The position numbers and the translations under genes were made by a program. From Carex sylvatica (taxonomy: Eukaryota > Streptophyta > Magnoliopsida > Poales > Cyperaceae): DNA of 64,000 nt. The stretch covers positions 186,001-250,000 of the forward strand of contig CAXKVR010000015.1 of assembly GCA_964058845.1 (NCBI GenBank), in the 5' to 3' direction. Each line of letters opens with the position of its first letter. Within the stretch, counting starts at the first letter, position 1. The notes under the pieces were generated by a model that saw only the letters and a list, made by a program, of their open reading frames with translations, was not told the DNA's origin and ran no database searches. Below, in pieces: positions 32,829-45,945 of the stretch.

Positions 32829-35800
32829 ATGGCGAGACAAAGGAATCCTTCAGGTTAACTGTGATTCTATCTTTATTTCTCTCTCACTCTCTATAATCTT
32901 TAATCGGCATTTTCCACTTGCAGATGTGAAGAAGGTTCTAAAGATTGCAGATGCGGCTTCATCAGGGAACCTCGGCATGGTTAAGCGTGAGTTTATGTAA
33001 AAAAATACTGTTGCTTGTGATTTTGTTTAGTTTTGGTCCTTTTAAGGAGGATTAGAGGATCATAATTCATAATGTTTTTTTGTTCGTTTCTTATTGGTTT
33101 AAAAATAAAAATCACTGATGCGAGTTGTTTATTTAGATTTTTATTTATGCCTCTATTTCCCGTTTAAACCTCTAACTAGCTAGTTGCATAACCATATACC
33201 TGTTCTTTTTCTCTGTATTTTATTTTCTAATCCGAGTAGATGCAGATGGAATTGCTGATTCATTATTTTCCTATTGGTTTAAGAAAAAAAATTACTAATA
33301 AGAGTTTTTTCTTTTAGAAGTCGGATTTACTACTTCTCGTTTATATATACCTCTAACTAGAAATACATAAACAAGACGCCTGTTCTTTTTCTCTGTATTT
33401 CATTTTCTATTCCGTACTACAACAAATTAGGACCATCTTAAGCCGTAAAATTTTACTCATTTTTACAGACAAATCAAGCACGAGGAAACAAATGCTATTA
33501 ATTCCTAATGATGGTTTTACAGTGATAAATTTTTTACACTATTTCACTTGACAGATCCAGTGTCCCAAAGTTTAAACATGTTTTTGAAAAAATTGAAGCT
33601 AAAAAAGTACTGATTGTTTTATCTAAGACGTAGAAAAGTTTTGTGATTCCAATTTGTGTGGTGATGTTCTCTGACATTTTGGTACATTCTTGATGATGCA
33701 GTAATAGGAGATGGTATATCCAAAAAGAAAAAAGAAAGAATAAGTGAGATGATTAATTGCTTGGTTGGCAAAGATGGAAATGGAGTTCTCCATAATGCAG
33801 CAGGCCGGGGCTATGCAGAGATATGCGAGTACTTGATCGAGAAATTCAATGTTAATGTCAATTCGGTGTCTCGGTCAGGTCAGATCTCATTTCTTTTTTT
33901 TCTGACTTCAAAGGTTTGTGAATTCTCAACAACTGCTAATCAACAATCATTTGTTCTAAAACAATTCTGTAGCATTATATCCATGCTTTTTTTTTTTTTT
34001 TTTTTTTTAAACTTAGCTTTTCTGAACTGTTTATGTTCTGTTGGAATTTTCGTGGAATTTGAGAGCATTTTTCTGGATCTAAGGTCATACCTGAAACTGA
34101 ACTGACACAGAACTGTACCGGTTTGTATTTTGTACCACCATGCTAACTGGGGGATTTCAAAGAAGGAATTCTTTGAGGCACGTTTTGCCAAATAAAGAAG
34201 GAATTCTTACTGTTTTACAAAGCTATTTGTGTGAATTCAGTTTCTGCAAATTTCACCAAATCATCTTACCTCCTTTTAATCCTTTTGCCAAATAAAGAAA
34301 TAAAGTTTGCTGATATATAGCTCTCTTTTCTAATTCTTCTCTTGTGGGAATTATCTCTTGATTTTGTGCTCTAATGTACATTTGTAGGGAAAACACCTAT
34401 TGGTTTTGCGGCTAATTTTGGAAATCCAAATGTCATTGAGTATCTTATCAAGCGTGGTGCTAATCTCAACATGCAAGATGCCAATGGCTATACTCCTCTT
34501 CATGATGCTGTTGTAGGAGGTCTCTAATTCTCTATATATAACAGTCTTTTCTTTCTTTTTTATTTTGCAAACCACATTTAACCAAACACATTATTGTCAA
34601 TAGCACCTGTTTCTTGTATTGCAAATAGCATCCCACATATCTTGTGCTATTTCGAGCACCAGATGAAGACAGCATCGATCTCACACAAAATATTTCTTGT
34701 GCTACTCACATGTAGCCTATTCACATCCGAACTGAAGTTTAAACCTAGAAAAATATTTTTAATTACCTTCTTATATTAACTTACAACCGAATAGCTCTAC
34801 AAGCAGTTAATACTAGTTTAAACCTAGAAAAATATTTTTAATCACCTTCTTATATTAACTTACAACTGAATAGCTCTACAAGCAGTTAATACTATCTTGG
34901 AGCTGACTTATGCTTGGCTTAATATTTGTTTAGGTTCTGACTTATAAAAAGTATATATACAGTTTGGCAAATAATGAGAACTCAGTGCTATATCTTTTGC
35001 ATCGTACTGAACTATGGCTAGCTTTCCTTGCAAGTCTTAATATGATGTCAGTGAGAAAAAGGAGAATGTGTCATTCTGCAAGACTATTATGAAACTAAGC
35101 ACCTTTTGTAATTTAGGTTTTATGTGTAATAACGAAGAAATAAATTACTCTTCATTTCAGTGCAAACTCAAGCACTGGAAGTGCTACTGTCAAGAGGCGC
35201 TCAGGTCAATACACAGAGCTTTGTTGGGTCGCCTCTTCTTCTTGCCACATTGCGGGGTGACATACCTTGCATGAAGGTTTTGCTGGACCACAGTGCTGAT
35301 GTACTTGTTCCTCTTCTTCAATTTTCTCTTTTGTTCAAATATTATGCATGCTTATATATGTAGATTTTTTTTTTTTTAAATTTTATCTTCTGCAATACTT
35401 CATTTTAATTCCATTTCTTACCATATAAGTTTGAAAAAGAAGTATATGCATGGTTGTTTTTACCTTTTTGCTTCAAAATTTTAAATTTGATTAGGTTTAG
35501 TCCTGACCTGCTGGCATGCAAATGAATCCTTGTGTGAACCCAACTTACTTTTACTGTTGCTAATTTCAATCAATGTAAAGCTTTGTTAGGACTTGTAATT
35601 AATTTTCACGAATTACGCTGACACTTATGATCAGCCAAACAAGATGTTATGCCATGTGGTCACGCCTCTTCTGGTTACTGTGATGAACAACAAGAAGTGT
35701 TTGTTTCAGCAACAAGCTGAAGCTAAGGAGCTTGCAGAACTTCTCATAAAGGTAGAGATTTGATGTGTTGATTGCAACAAGCAATGCTAAATAAAATTAA

Positions 35801-38044
35801 TCATTTCTTATTTTTGCCAGTAACATCCAACACATTATTTTCGTTAGTTGCAAATAACACTTGGACTTATACAGTAATGCTCATCCCACTAAAAATGACT
35901 AATACTGCTAATACTTTTTAAGTAACTCAAATATATGTTATTTATAGTTGTATTATCTCGCTGCTCAAAAAGCTCACCTATAAGCAAAATTTGCTTTGTG
36001 TGCATCTCATTTTCTTATTGTGTTGCTACTTTGTGATTCTTTGTATAATTTTAAGGGCAAATGCAGCATTAATTGGAATCTCCACTTATTCCGTCCCAGT
36101 AACCTAATTGTTGGTTCTCAGTTGCATGTCCATCAAAATTATTGGCAGTAACTTGAAAATAGGAAATGTCATGTCTAATTTGCAGGACATGTAAAAGGTT
36201 GAGTATTATTTTGTCGTGACGAACCTTTTTGTTTTTTGTATCACTGAATTGCATTGCTATGCCACGAAACAGTAACTGCTCTCATTAAGTGACAAGAAGT
36301 CCTCATGCACATGTTCCTTTTAATTTTTGTAGGCTGGGGCTGATGTGAACAAGGTACCAATTTTAGGCTTGGCCTATCATTCAAAGGAGCTAATGGAGTA
36401 CCTGTTGGAATCCGGAGCAGACCCAAATCTCACTGATGAAGTTAGTTCCCCTTTTATTCTTTTTAAGTGAAAACTTGTGCAACATGCAACATACCCCTCG
36501 GCAAAATGTGAGTTAGTACGTAGTCCTTAACAGCTGGAAAGATAACCACACCTCAATTGTCGTAGTTAATTTATACAGAATTACCCCCAGCGGCTCTTAT
36601 GATATAGTGTGCTAAGTTAGGCCGTCTTCTTTTGAATGATGTAAGATGCAAAACAGAAGAGGTATGGTAGCTGGTTTATGTATTTTCTGCTGGCCAATAT
36701 CTGATATTTCTTAATATTTTTTTTCGGGGGTTAATTAATTGAAAATAAATTTATGTCAAGGCATTAATTAAATAGAGTTTAGTGCCCTTGTTTTTGACAA
36801 ATGGAGATCTGGTCATTATATAATTCAAATTTTAGCAAATCTGCTCTTAATTTGCAGTCTGGAAGGTTGCCAATAATAGTAGCAGCAGTCAGGGGTAAAA
36901 AGGAGATTGTGGAAACTCTGTTTCCGCTAACAGCGCCTGTTCCAACCATGCCAGATTGGAGTATTGATGGCTTGTTTAATTATGTTGAATCTCAAGAATA
37001 TAAAAAGGAGGTATGTAATCTAGATCCTAGCTCTATTGTTCCATCCATGTCAAAACCTTTTGTTAAAGATTATTGTTTCAATACTACTGTTCTGGGAACC
37101 ATCAAACTACAAAGATGAACTAGTTTCTTTTAATTGATTCAGAGGGAAGTTCTTTCCAAGAAGAGACTTGTGGAATTGAACAAGAAAATCCAAGCTGCAT
37201 TATCCCAAAAAGAGTATCTTGTGGCGCTTGTCCTGTGTACTTATGTAAGTACGAATTAGTTTGTCATAATTTAGAATACTTTTCTTTTGTCCAATAGTTC
37301 TGAAGCTACTCATGAGTTGTTTTAATGGTAGGCATTGGAGGAACGTCCTGAGGATGCAAGTGCCTACTATGTGAATAGAAGCCGCTGTTGGATGCATTTG
37401 GGAAATGGCCAGTGTGGATTTATTTCTATGACTTACAAACTTAATTCTACCTTGGATATTAACAAATCCAATTCGTCAGAAGATATCCGTACCCTAGGCA
37501 AGGACTATCTATCACGAAATGTAAGTTTGACTATTTAAACTCTGTCCAATTTATACCTAACTGGACTCATCTCTTAACAAAAAAATAGCCACAGCATGTT
37601 ACTGTACCGGAACTACTTGGTTTTGGATACAAGTCTCTTGTTTTGAAGCAACTTTTATGTTTCATACAGTTTCATAATCAATTTTGGTGGTCTCAACTCT
37701 AAGATGATTAGAGTTATCATGATAATTATTCTTTCTTTTGAATTATTGTTGTTTATATTGCAGGATCATGTTTCAGCTGCACTTGCTTTTGCCGCAGGCT
37801 TGAGTTTGGATTCTGAAGATTTTAAGAATGAAATGAGGTTAATTTTGCTTTCCTTTTTATTTCGCTGATCTAGTTTAGTTTCATTAGTCAATTTTGTTGA
37901 CATGTCTTGCATTGCAGGGGAGTCATGGACTCTGCACTCAAATCTGGGGATCACTTACTGCCAGATGAACTAGAAGAAATGGGGAAACCTGCATTCACCG
38001 TGACAATTGATATTGACAAAATGACGGCCAGTATTAAGGAGTAA
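32829..38044 (+). CDS. Ankyrin repeat-TPR protein, intact copy (468 aa)
   Basis: Twelve exons: 32829-32853, 32924-32986, 33702-33878, 34388-34519, 35161-35300, 35635-35751, 36333-36440, 36858-37010, 37143-37244, 37332-37520, 37764-37837, 37918-38044; 1407 nt, one frame, GT..AG throughout. Residues about 54-285 form seven ankyrin repeats (motifs such as GKTPIGFAA, NGYTPLHDA, LLSRGAQVN, GADVN). A linker with LFPLTAPVPT..DWSIDGL precedes a TPR-like region (about 306-440: KEYLVALVLCTYALEERPEDAS, NRSRCW). The plan matches plant ankyrin-TPR proteins like Arabidopsis TPR10 (AT3G04710), whose TPRs are of the HSP90/HSP70-binding type; here the central TPR segment is poorly conserved, so chaperone binding is uncertain. 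Likely cytosolic; no signal peptide. The intact partner of the pseudogene at 18065-23184. Confidence 0.88.
34738..34897 (+). repeat. Short tandem duplication in intron 4 of the ankyrin gene
   Basis: Two copies of about 80 bp, each with gtttaaacctagaaaaatat, ccttcttatattaacttaca and agctctacaagcagttaata. A recent local duplication with no coding effect. Confidence 0.8.
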
Positions 38045-38412
38045 TTATCTTTGCACCAGTTGCATACTGCTTTGGTGCATAAGCACTTATTTTGGTATTT
38101 TGTTCTCTTTTTATGTCTTGTAGGGAAGAAACTGTAGTTGTTTTTTGTTAAGAGTTCTGTACGAGTTGTTTTTTCTGCTTTCTTCTTCTCCATTGACTAT
38201 ACCATCAGTTTTCTTTGAAAGGAAAATGAACTCTCCTTTAGAAAAGTACTATTGGGGCTCTTTTGGAGTAAAATTTGGCTGGCAGAAAGATGATCATAAC
38301 GCATCATTTTTTTATTTAAAACACGGGAGTTTGATATTTTAAAGAATCAGCTTATTTTTCAGTTTCAAATGGGCCATTTTGTAAAATACCTCAGTCATAA
38401 TGCACAAGATTC

Positions 38413-38862
38413 AAGGACATTTTGAACCCACCAATATCTTATTGTCGGATAAGTGAATTTCATATAGTAATTGACATTAAAAAAAAAATTCAAACAAAGT
38501 GAACTAAAATTTAGGCTTCCAATTTCCAATTTTACAGAAATCAGAAATAAGATTCGGTTGACTTGATTACGAAAAAAATCTGGGCTACCTTGCTTTGTTT
38601 TGACATAGATTTAAAGGTTGTGTTATTTTACACCTGAAATATAGATAATTGGTGTTAAGTGATAAAAATAGTCAATGTTGGGTATATCTTACAAGTAATG
38701 ATGCAGTAGTAATTTACAAAACTACAAAAAAAAGAGGATTTAATTTTATAGTACCAAACGCAAGTGTTAGAATAGCAATATTTCGTGCCTTTATCAGAAG
38801 CTCTACAATTTCGTTTTGTTTCATCTGATCTATGAAATGTACAATTATCGTTATTCTAATCT
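38413..38862 (-). pseudogene. Fragment of a third ankyrin-TPR copy (intron 6 and part of exon 6)
   Basis: In plus-strand orientation this aligns collinearly with 19970-20430 of the ankyrin pseudogene: shared words include aagtgaatttcat, attgacttgattacgaaaa, ggtgttaagtgataaa, atgatgcag.agtaattta, cctttatcagaag and gaaatgtacaatt.tcgtta. That region is minus-strand intron 6 and the end of exon 6. It therefore lies in the opposite orientation to the intact ankyrin gene that ends 370 bp upstream. No other exons of this copy are visible. Confidence 0.78.
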
Positions 38863-39876
38863 CACTGAACAGGAATGAAGCCTTACCAATTGAATCAATA
38901 AGCTTTTCATACAGAAGATAAGCAACAATTGTTAATTGGTCAAGCTATATTTGAATAAATTAAGATGATAAGATGTCAGGCGGGCTATCAAGATGTGATA
39001 ATTAACCAAGTTAGTATGTTTTAAAGAGATTCAAAGATAATGGTTTAAAAGGAAAACTAAATTAAAATATCTGGTGAATGTGAACCTTTACCAGTACACT
39101 TCCGTCTCTGAAAACATGAATTTGTATGAAGCAGGAACGTACAATTTTTACAATATTACTCATTTAATAATAAATTAAGGAATCTAAGATGAAGCAGAAC
39201 GGCATTTCCTCGTTAAGTTGCAACAGGAAAAACAGAGAGTCCTGATATTAATGGTTGGTACACAATTACGACACAGACATGATATACATTATACATGAAA
39301 ATTTATCAGATCAGAGATGCATGCACTAAATTGTCCTACAAAAAAACAGGCTCAGATATAATAAGATTAGTATTTGTATCACACATTGAGCAGGAATGAA
39401 GTTCTCGGCTTAACTAGTTAATTTGGAAAACATCGAATTAAGCAATGGTGAATCTTGACATATAAATTGCACAGAACAGCCCATAAATTTCAACTCTTCT
39501 CTAGTCCCTTCTCACATAAATTACCTATATAACAGATAACACGTTAAGCGTTAAATATTCCCTTTTTGTTTACTGTGTACCTAACGAATCTACTTTAAAC
39601 TCCATTGAATAGTCTCTTAACAATATCCTTCTTTAAATGATATCAACATAATGCATATGAAACATGTGTAAAATGATTGTTCATCAACATAACAATGCAT
39701 GTAACAGTACTATGCTATCTGCAAAATGTAGAACTTCATATACAATATTCAATATACTAAACAGATCCTATTGCATGCCATTTATGTTCTACCGTCATGG
39801 GAAAACTATCGACATTTCATTCCCATCATATCTGAAAAAAATTAGAAAGATTTATTGATCTCAATTTAAATAAATA
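38863..39876. repeat. Spacer between ankyrin and SRI-like genes, with inverted 3' flank copy
   Basis: 39425-39665 in reverse complement matches the flank of the plus-strand SRI-like genes at about 825-1080 (tgttgatatcat.taaagaa, ggagtttaaagtagatt, taggtaattta.g.gagaag). It sits in the same place, just downstream of the SRI-like gene, which shows that the inverted duplication covers non-coding DNA. The rest is AT-rich with no gene seen. Confidence 0.75.
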
Positions 39877-42800
39877 TTATGTAATTAAAACATTTAAACC
39901 ACTCAATAATACGTAAGAACTGACAATGTACCTCATATTTTTTATGACGTCATGACTCACAAACCTTTCCAGGTACCCCTGTAAAAAGAAAGTATGAGAT
40001 ATTTTATCATGAACAAGCTGGAAACTTAACATAAGTTTCATTTAAAAAAAAATAACTCAAAAGTAAAAGGAACATATTTAATCAAAAGAGAAAAAAATTA
40101 ATACAAACCTGTAGAAATTTGCTCAGACTATCATTTTGTTCTTTTACAAACTTGCAGCAGTTCTTATGGGTCTGAGGGACACAAGTTCCAAGGGATTGAG
40201 TGACCTTATTCACAAATTTATGAATTATCTGCTGGTAATCAGCTTCTTTCAAGTGTCGTTTTAACCAAAATGGCTTCAGCTTTGGCTTTGCAAAACCTAC
40301 CAATGCCAATTTGAAGCTGTGATTATCAACCTCATCTGTTTTCTCTCCTGTTGCTGTTCCATTTGGCGTGACGAGATTTTGATTCAGTTGTGACTGCTCT
40401 AGCTTGGGAACCTCAGGAGTTGGGTCCACTGGTTGCACAACTGCATCAGTATTTTGCTTCTCAGCAACACAATTTTGATTTGTTTGTGACAGCCCCACCT
40501 TGGAAACCATTATTGGATTCTGTTGATTTGAGATAGATTGAGGTGCCGTTGGATTCACTGAAAGGGTACCGGTAGCATGTGAACTTGCAATACACACATC
40601 ATTATCCCATTGAGATGTCATTGGATTCATTGGATGTTCTATTCCTGGTGAGTTCTTTCCCACTTTTTCTTTCACATGATCGTGATATTGAGATGAAATC
40701 TCCAGCTCCTGTGAAATGTTTTCTTCCAATACAACCCCCCTTTGTTTTGTTTTGCAGTAAGCATCTAGTGTAGCCGTACTATTTCCTGCTACTCTGGGCA
40801 CTGCCCCCTCGGTGCTACTTTGGTGCAGTGTTGTGGCATGAGTAGCCCTTGACTCACTGCCATGTCCAGTATTTGCGAGAGCACCCCAATTGTAAATCAA
40901 ATTTGGATCTTTAAGTGAACTTCTGAGAGCATTTACCGACCAGTCATGCCATTTCTGGCCTTCCCATGATGTCACTTTAGCAGCATTATCTCTGTAATTC
41001 GTTTTCTTCTCATACCTACCCTCCGAGCCATCTCTTTTTTCTCTATCTTGATCCATTCTGGGCACACGACTGGGGCTCCTTTGTAAACTAGGTGATCTTC
41101 TAGACCTTCTAATCGGGCTGTAGGAAGACTCTCTCTTCTCTCTCCTATAATGTGATCAAGTGTGAAACTAAGTGAGGATCAACCATTAAAGCAGAGACGG
41201 AACCTCTGATTACGGAAATGAATAGAAAAAGTTCATACCTCTTTTGGTATCTGTAAGGTGAATTTGTACGACCTCTTCCTCGGTTCCAGCCAGTTCTTTG
41301 TTTATTGTCAGGTGAGTAACTGTTGTCTCTATCTCTTGGCCTGTCCACGTCCCATCCAGTTTTTCTCCATTTGGGTGCTGGTGAACGACTTTGGTCACTT
41401 GATTTTTGTCCTCTTCTGCAAATTCATTGTTATGAATGGCTTAAATTAGTGCATACTAATTTTAAGACAATGACAGTAATAGGGATTAAAGTAACAAGAA
41501 CCTTAAAGCCTTAAATTTCAGCAAAGACCACGGATTTAGAAAGTTCTTCAGTAGCAAAGACCACAGATTTGGAATAGTACATACCTCTTGAAACCACGAT
41601 CAGGGGAAAGGTTAGACCTAGGTTGATTCCATGCATCAGGGCCAGTTTGATCAAGAGCCGTGCCCCACCCGTCAGTCTCCTTATTTTTATAGTTCTTGTT
41701 GATGTGGACTGCAGCTTGAGACCAAGGGGACACAGACCTTGATCTTGATTTTTTGACCGGTGAAGAGTCTTGACCCCACCAATCAGATTCCTTTTCGTTA
41801 CTATTCTTCACTGATTCTGGACCCCACCTGTCAGATCCAGTCATTTCGTTTAGACCAGAGCATTTTATTCGGGGATATGAAAAGCCTAACTGTTTCTCCC
41901 TTTCGTCTTTTGTTTTGTTCGCATCAGGAGGACTCATTGCTTGACTCCTGTTGAATCTTTTACAAAACCCAAGAGAGAAGTAGGTGTCAGACCAGAGACA
42001 AAAGTTGTCGAAACAAAAGGACTCTTATGTTTGAGTCAATAGCAAAAAAAAAAAAAAAAAAAAAATTAAGCAAACATGTATACACAATTATTGACCCCTG
42101 ACCAGCATTAACCGAAATATCTGTATAACATTGTCACACGACTCAAATGCTTATATTCTACTGCAGTGAAAATATATAAGCTTTCAGGTTACTTTTGCAT
42201 AATATCATGTACCTGCTAAGATGAGTCGGACCAGTACTACCTCTCCCTCTGGACCTACCCCGGTCCCATCCAGTTCTTCTTGGTCTATTTTCTGGGGAAA
42301 CACTACGCTCATTGTATGTTGACCTGTCCGGATGCTGTCCAGTATTTCTCCATTTGTGTTCTGGTGAGCAGCTACTGTTCCGTTCAGTTCTTTTCCATTT
42401 GTTGTCAGTTGAAAATCTTCTGTCCCTTGATCTAAATGCACCATGCCCACCTCTCCATCTGTATATTGATTTTGTCAATGATCAAAGAAAGAGTATTCTA
42501 GCAATGAGGTACACTTTAGTAATTTAGGCTTATAGTTGCAAAGTCATTAGCTCATCATTTGTTTACTGCATTAGTATTTAAATTGCTCTATATAGCAGGT
42601 CCAGCAATGGCCAGCACCATATCACAGAAAATGCAATCTTAGTGTTTTAGTTCAATATTTTAAGAGCCCACCCTCTTATAGCCCTAAAAGTTCTTCACAA
42701 ATGCTAACTTAAAAACATAAAAAAAATAGAAATAAATATGTGGCAAGTTTTATCTATAGGTGAAATGACATACCTGTCAGAATCACGATTAGGTAAGAGG

Positions 42801-44332
42801 TCATTAGAGTTAGTCTGATTCCATGCATCAAGGCCGGTTTGATCAAGAGCCTTGCCCCACCTGTCAGTATCCTTGCTGTCAGAGTCCCCTTTAATATTAT
42901 GTGCAGCCTGAGACCAAGGAGACAGAGACCTTGATTTGGATCGCTCTGCATGTGAAGACCTCATGCCCCATTCATCAGATTCCTTTTCAATGTTGCTCTT
43001 ATTTACCTCCTGTGCTGCATGAGAAAAAGGTGATGAAGACCTCAATCTGGATCGGGCCATCGCTGGAGAGTGCGGGCCCCGCCCATTATGTCTGTTTTCA
43101 TCATTATGACCAGGGAGCTTGATGCGTGGAGATGATAAGCCTGGTTGATTCTCATTTTCCTCATTTGTCTTATTGTTACAAACAAGGCTTGTTCCTTGGC
43201 TCCTGCTTTTTTTATAAAAAAAAGAAGGTTAAAGCTGTTGGTAAAATAACTTACCCAACCAAAACTTAAACAATAAAAAGAACCAAGACAAACTGATAAG
43301 TAGGACTAAAGTAATGTAAGGCTTCAGTACTAATATTATAACATATAGCCCTGCCGATTAGGTGAATGAAGTGTGTACTGAAGCCTTGTTACTGCTCATT
43401 TAATGGGTCAGTTAAACTGGATTCAGTAACTAGTTCATGATGTAGGGTGTGTCTGACTGAAGCAAATAGGGCATTTCCCCTGGGGCTTTTAGTAATATGG
43501 GATTAATTAGGGGATTTAGACAAAGATTGTAGCTTTATAGTTGTACTAAGTAATGGTTGATATAAAAGTTCTCAGGGCTGGTCTTCAGCCTTTTAAAAAA
43601 AAAAAAAAAAAAAATATTATAGCAAATAACAATTAAATAAAAAAAAGTTGGGAGCTACTTCAGCTCGGCTTGGTTTCTAACGAGTCAATCATGAGCCAGG
43701 GCCTTTAGCTCGAGATCAGAGTCACGCTGGGCTCGACTCGGCTCGTTATGTTCATGAGACGAGTTTGACTTGGGCTTGATTTGGGTCAACTCGGCTAGTT
43801 GCCAGCTCTTTTAAATCAGTCGTTCTATTGGAGTAAATTATCCATTAGTTTGTATCACGCATAAAAATACTACAAGGTGAAATTTGCAAAAAGACCCATG
43901 ATAAAATCTACCTAGTTGCATTCCCACCACAGTGTGGAGGAGATGGATAATCTTCTCTCCAATTTGCACCTCTGTTAAGAAGTTGCCTCAAATCACCTGT
44001 AGGGCTTCTAGAACTTCTTCTAACATTTCTACCAAATAATAAGAATTTCACAACTTGGTTATTTGCTTCATATAAGTAATTAAGGTAAAGCATACCACAC
44101 AAAACATAAAACCATCGAAATAAGCTATGAACCTGCTTCTAGTGCAGTTTTTCTGACCAGAAGATGTGCCCCACCCATCAGATTTCCACTTGGCATCATC
44201 GTTCAAAAACTGGCCCCACTTGTCAGACCCGTTCCACCCGTTGTTGTTCTGAGGTTGAGCTTCTTGAGCTGAAGCTAGGGTCTCCCATGGGCTAGGCTTA
44301 GGCTGCTCTCTTTCATATCCTTTTTCAGCCAT
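39877..44332 (-). CDS. SRI-like domain, RS-rich nuclear protein, intact copy (889 aa)
   Basis: Eight exons: 44133-44332, 43912-44028, 42774-43202, 42213-42458, 41585-41947, 41239-41415, 40109-41144, 39877-39978; total 2670 nt in one frame. ATG context and leader match the plus-strand paralogue. The N-terminal two thirds are low-complexity, with SRS/SPWSQAA, S.EWG/DGWG and KWR.TG..DR modules: exons 3 and 5 are homologous, as are 4 and 6. Residues about 786-862 form the SRI-like domain (F.LALVGFAKPKLKPFW, FVNKVTQSLG, YLERF), resembling the C-terminus of plant C3H38/C3H55/FES1 proteins and, more remotely, the SETD2 SRI domain that binds phosphorylated RNA polymerase II. No CCCH finger and no RRM are seen. 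A nuclear, transcription-coupled RNA-processing role is inference. Confidence 0.78.
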
Positions 44333-45210
44333 GGTTTTCTCTCAAGCTTGTGCCTCTGTTAGCAAAATTTGAATCATGAAGTACAATCAAAACTATTTTG
44401 GTATGCTAAAAAGAATGTAATGTTAAACGAGCTATTACAATCAAAAAAACTTGGGAGAAAGAAGCAAGAAAGAAGCCTCCCCTAGATATTTTTCAAAAAT
44501 ACCCATATACCCTTTTCACATAAACCCAATTTGCACTACATTATAATACATTAATACAATGTTAATACTGTCATTTGAAGCTCAAACTAAAAATGGTTAC
44601 ATAAACCCTAATTCCGTAAGCTGACATCATTTTTGGGTAAATAAAAAACGGGGTAAGAAGTTCTTCCACATTTAGACAAAGAAATGCTTAAGCCTAAAAC
44701 CTAAAGATAAAAACAGGGTCGGATTAGGAAAACCCTCTGTTATTGTTATTTAAAATAAACCTAAAGAAAGAATTTCTTAAAATAACAAACTTCCTTTCCA
44801 AACGAAAGGAGGAGGGAAAATTAGTGAGAATTTTCAACCTATTACGAATTTTTCTCAATTGGCGCCAAGAAAATCATGCCTTTAATTTTGTAACATTCAG
44901 GCAAAGAAGGTTCCACATAAATTGCTTCTCAGGACCACAATATTTCGAGAAAGAAAGCTCGTAAATTTGTTTGAGACGACGATAAAATCCAATAAATCAC
45001 CACGGGATTTCTTCGAAATTTCACGAGCAGGTGGTTCTGATGCTCGCTTATCTTACTAGACGGAGATTAAGACAAAAAGACATTCATCAGAAAAAGAGAG
45101 AAACACAAAAATTTACCTAAACCCTTGGTGAGAGAAAGAGAGGCGAGAGCACAAATCTTTGATTTCTACTTTCCGAGTGTTTTGAGCAATCGAAAAAGAA
45201 GGGAAGACGA
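44333..45210 (-). promoter_or_regulatory. Leader of the SRI-like gene (-) with probable 5'-UTR intron
   Basis: On the minus strand, a leader rich in tctctctttt (about 45060-45160) with a ggtttaggtaaattttt donor-like context near 45115 is followed by a spacer ending at the cattctttttag acceptor near 44410. The order mirrors 8480-9320. The transcription start is not identified. Confidence 0.55.
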
Positions 45211-45620
45211 AAAAAACAACTGCTATATTAGGAATTTACGACAATATACCTTTAATTTTTAATAATTAAATAAATGCATTGCTTATTTTCACATTCAACC
45301 CTGTGAATTGTTTTTTTTGAGAAATACCCGTAGGAACCTTTTGTCCATTCCACACGGTCAATTGGTCGATGTCCTTCATTAAAGGTGCCTACGTGTATTT
45401 TTATCAAGAATTCCCAAAATATCCTTAGAAACATTAAAAAAAGGAGCTGAAACTAGGTAAATTTTATCATAGATTTCGATAAGGCAGGGTTGTAAAATTT
45501 TGGGGTTTTCTTAATTTTCGCACTTTTATTGGAAGAATTGGCCGATTCGTTAAGCTTTCAAAATTAATAAATTAAATAAGTCAATTAACTTTGCAAGGAT
45601 TTAAAAAACAAAATCATTAA

Positions 45621-45945
45621 GGGTACGTTTGAATGTACTGAGAATAGCGAGAATAGCACTGTTCAGATCCATTCAAACATACATAATTGCTATTCAGAAT
45701 AGCGAGAATAGCGCTGTTCTCGCTATTTTCGCTATTCCTACAAAAAGTAGGAATAACAATTTGTGCTTTCTCAATGTTCAATCTCTTCATCGCTATTATA
45801 AATATTTAATTCAAACAATATTTTCACTATTCCGAATAGCACCAAATTAACACTATTCTCGTACTCTTCCAAAAATCATTATTTTCATCTACTATTCTCA
45901 AATAGTAGCTATTCTAACTATTCTAGAGTGCATCCAAATGCACCC
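45621..45945. mobile_element. PIF/Harbinger-type MITE (325 bp)
   Basis: Ends gggtacgtttgaatg and the inverse catccaaatgcaccc; 3-bp target duplication TAA at 45618-45620 and 45946-45948, as expected for Tourist-like MITEs. The interior has many agaatagc and gctattc words in both orientations. Confidence 0.78.
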
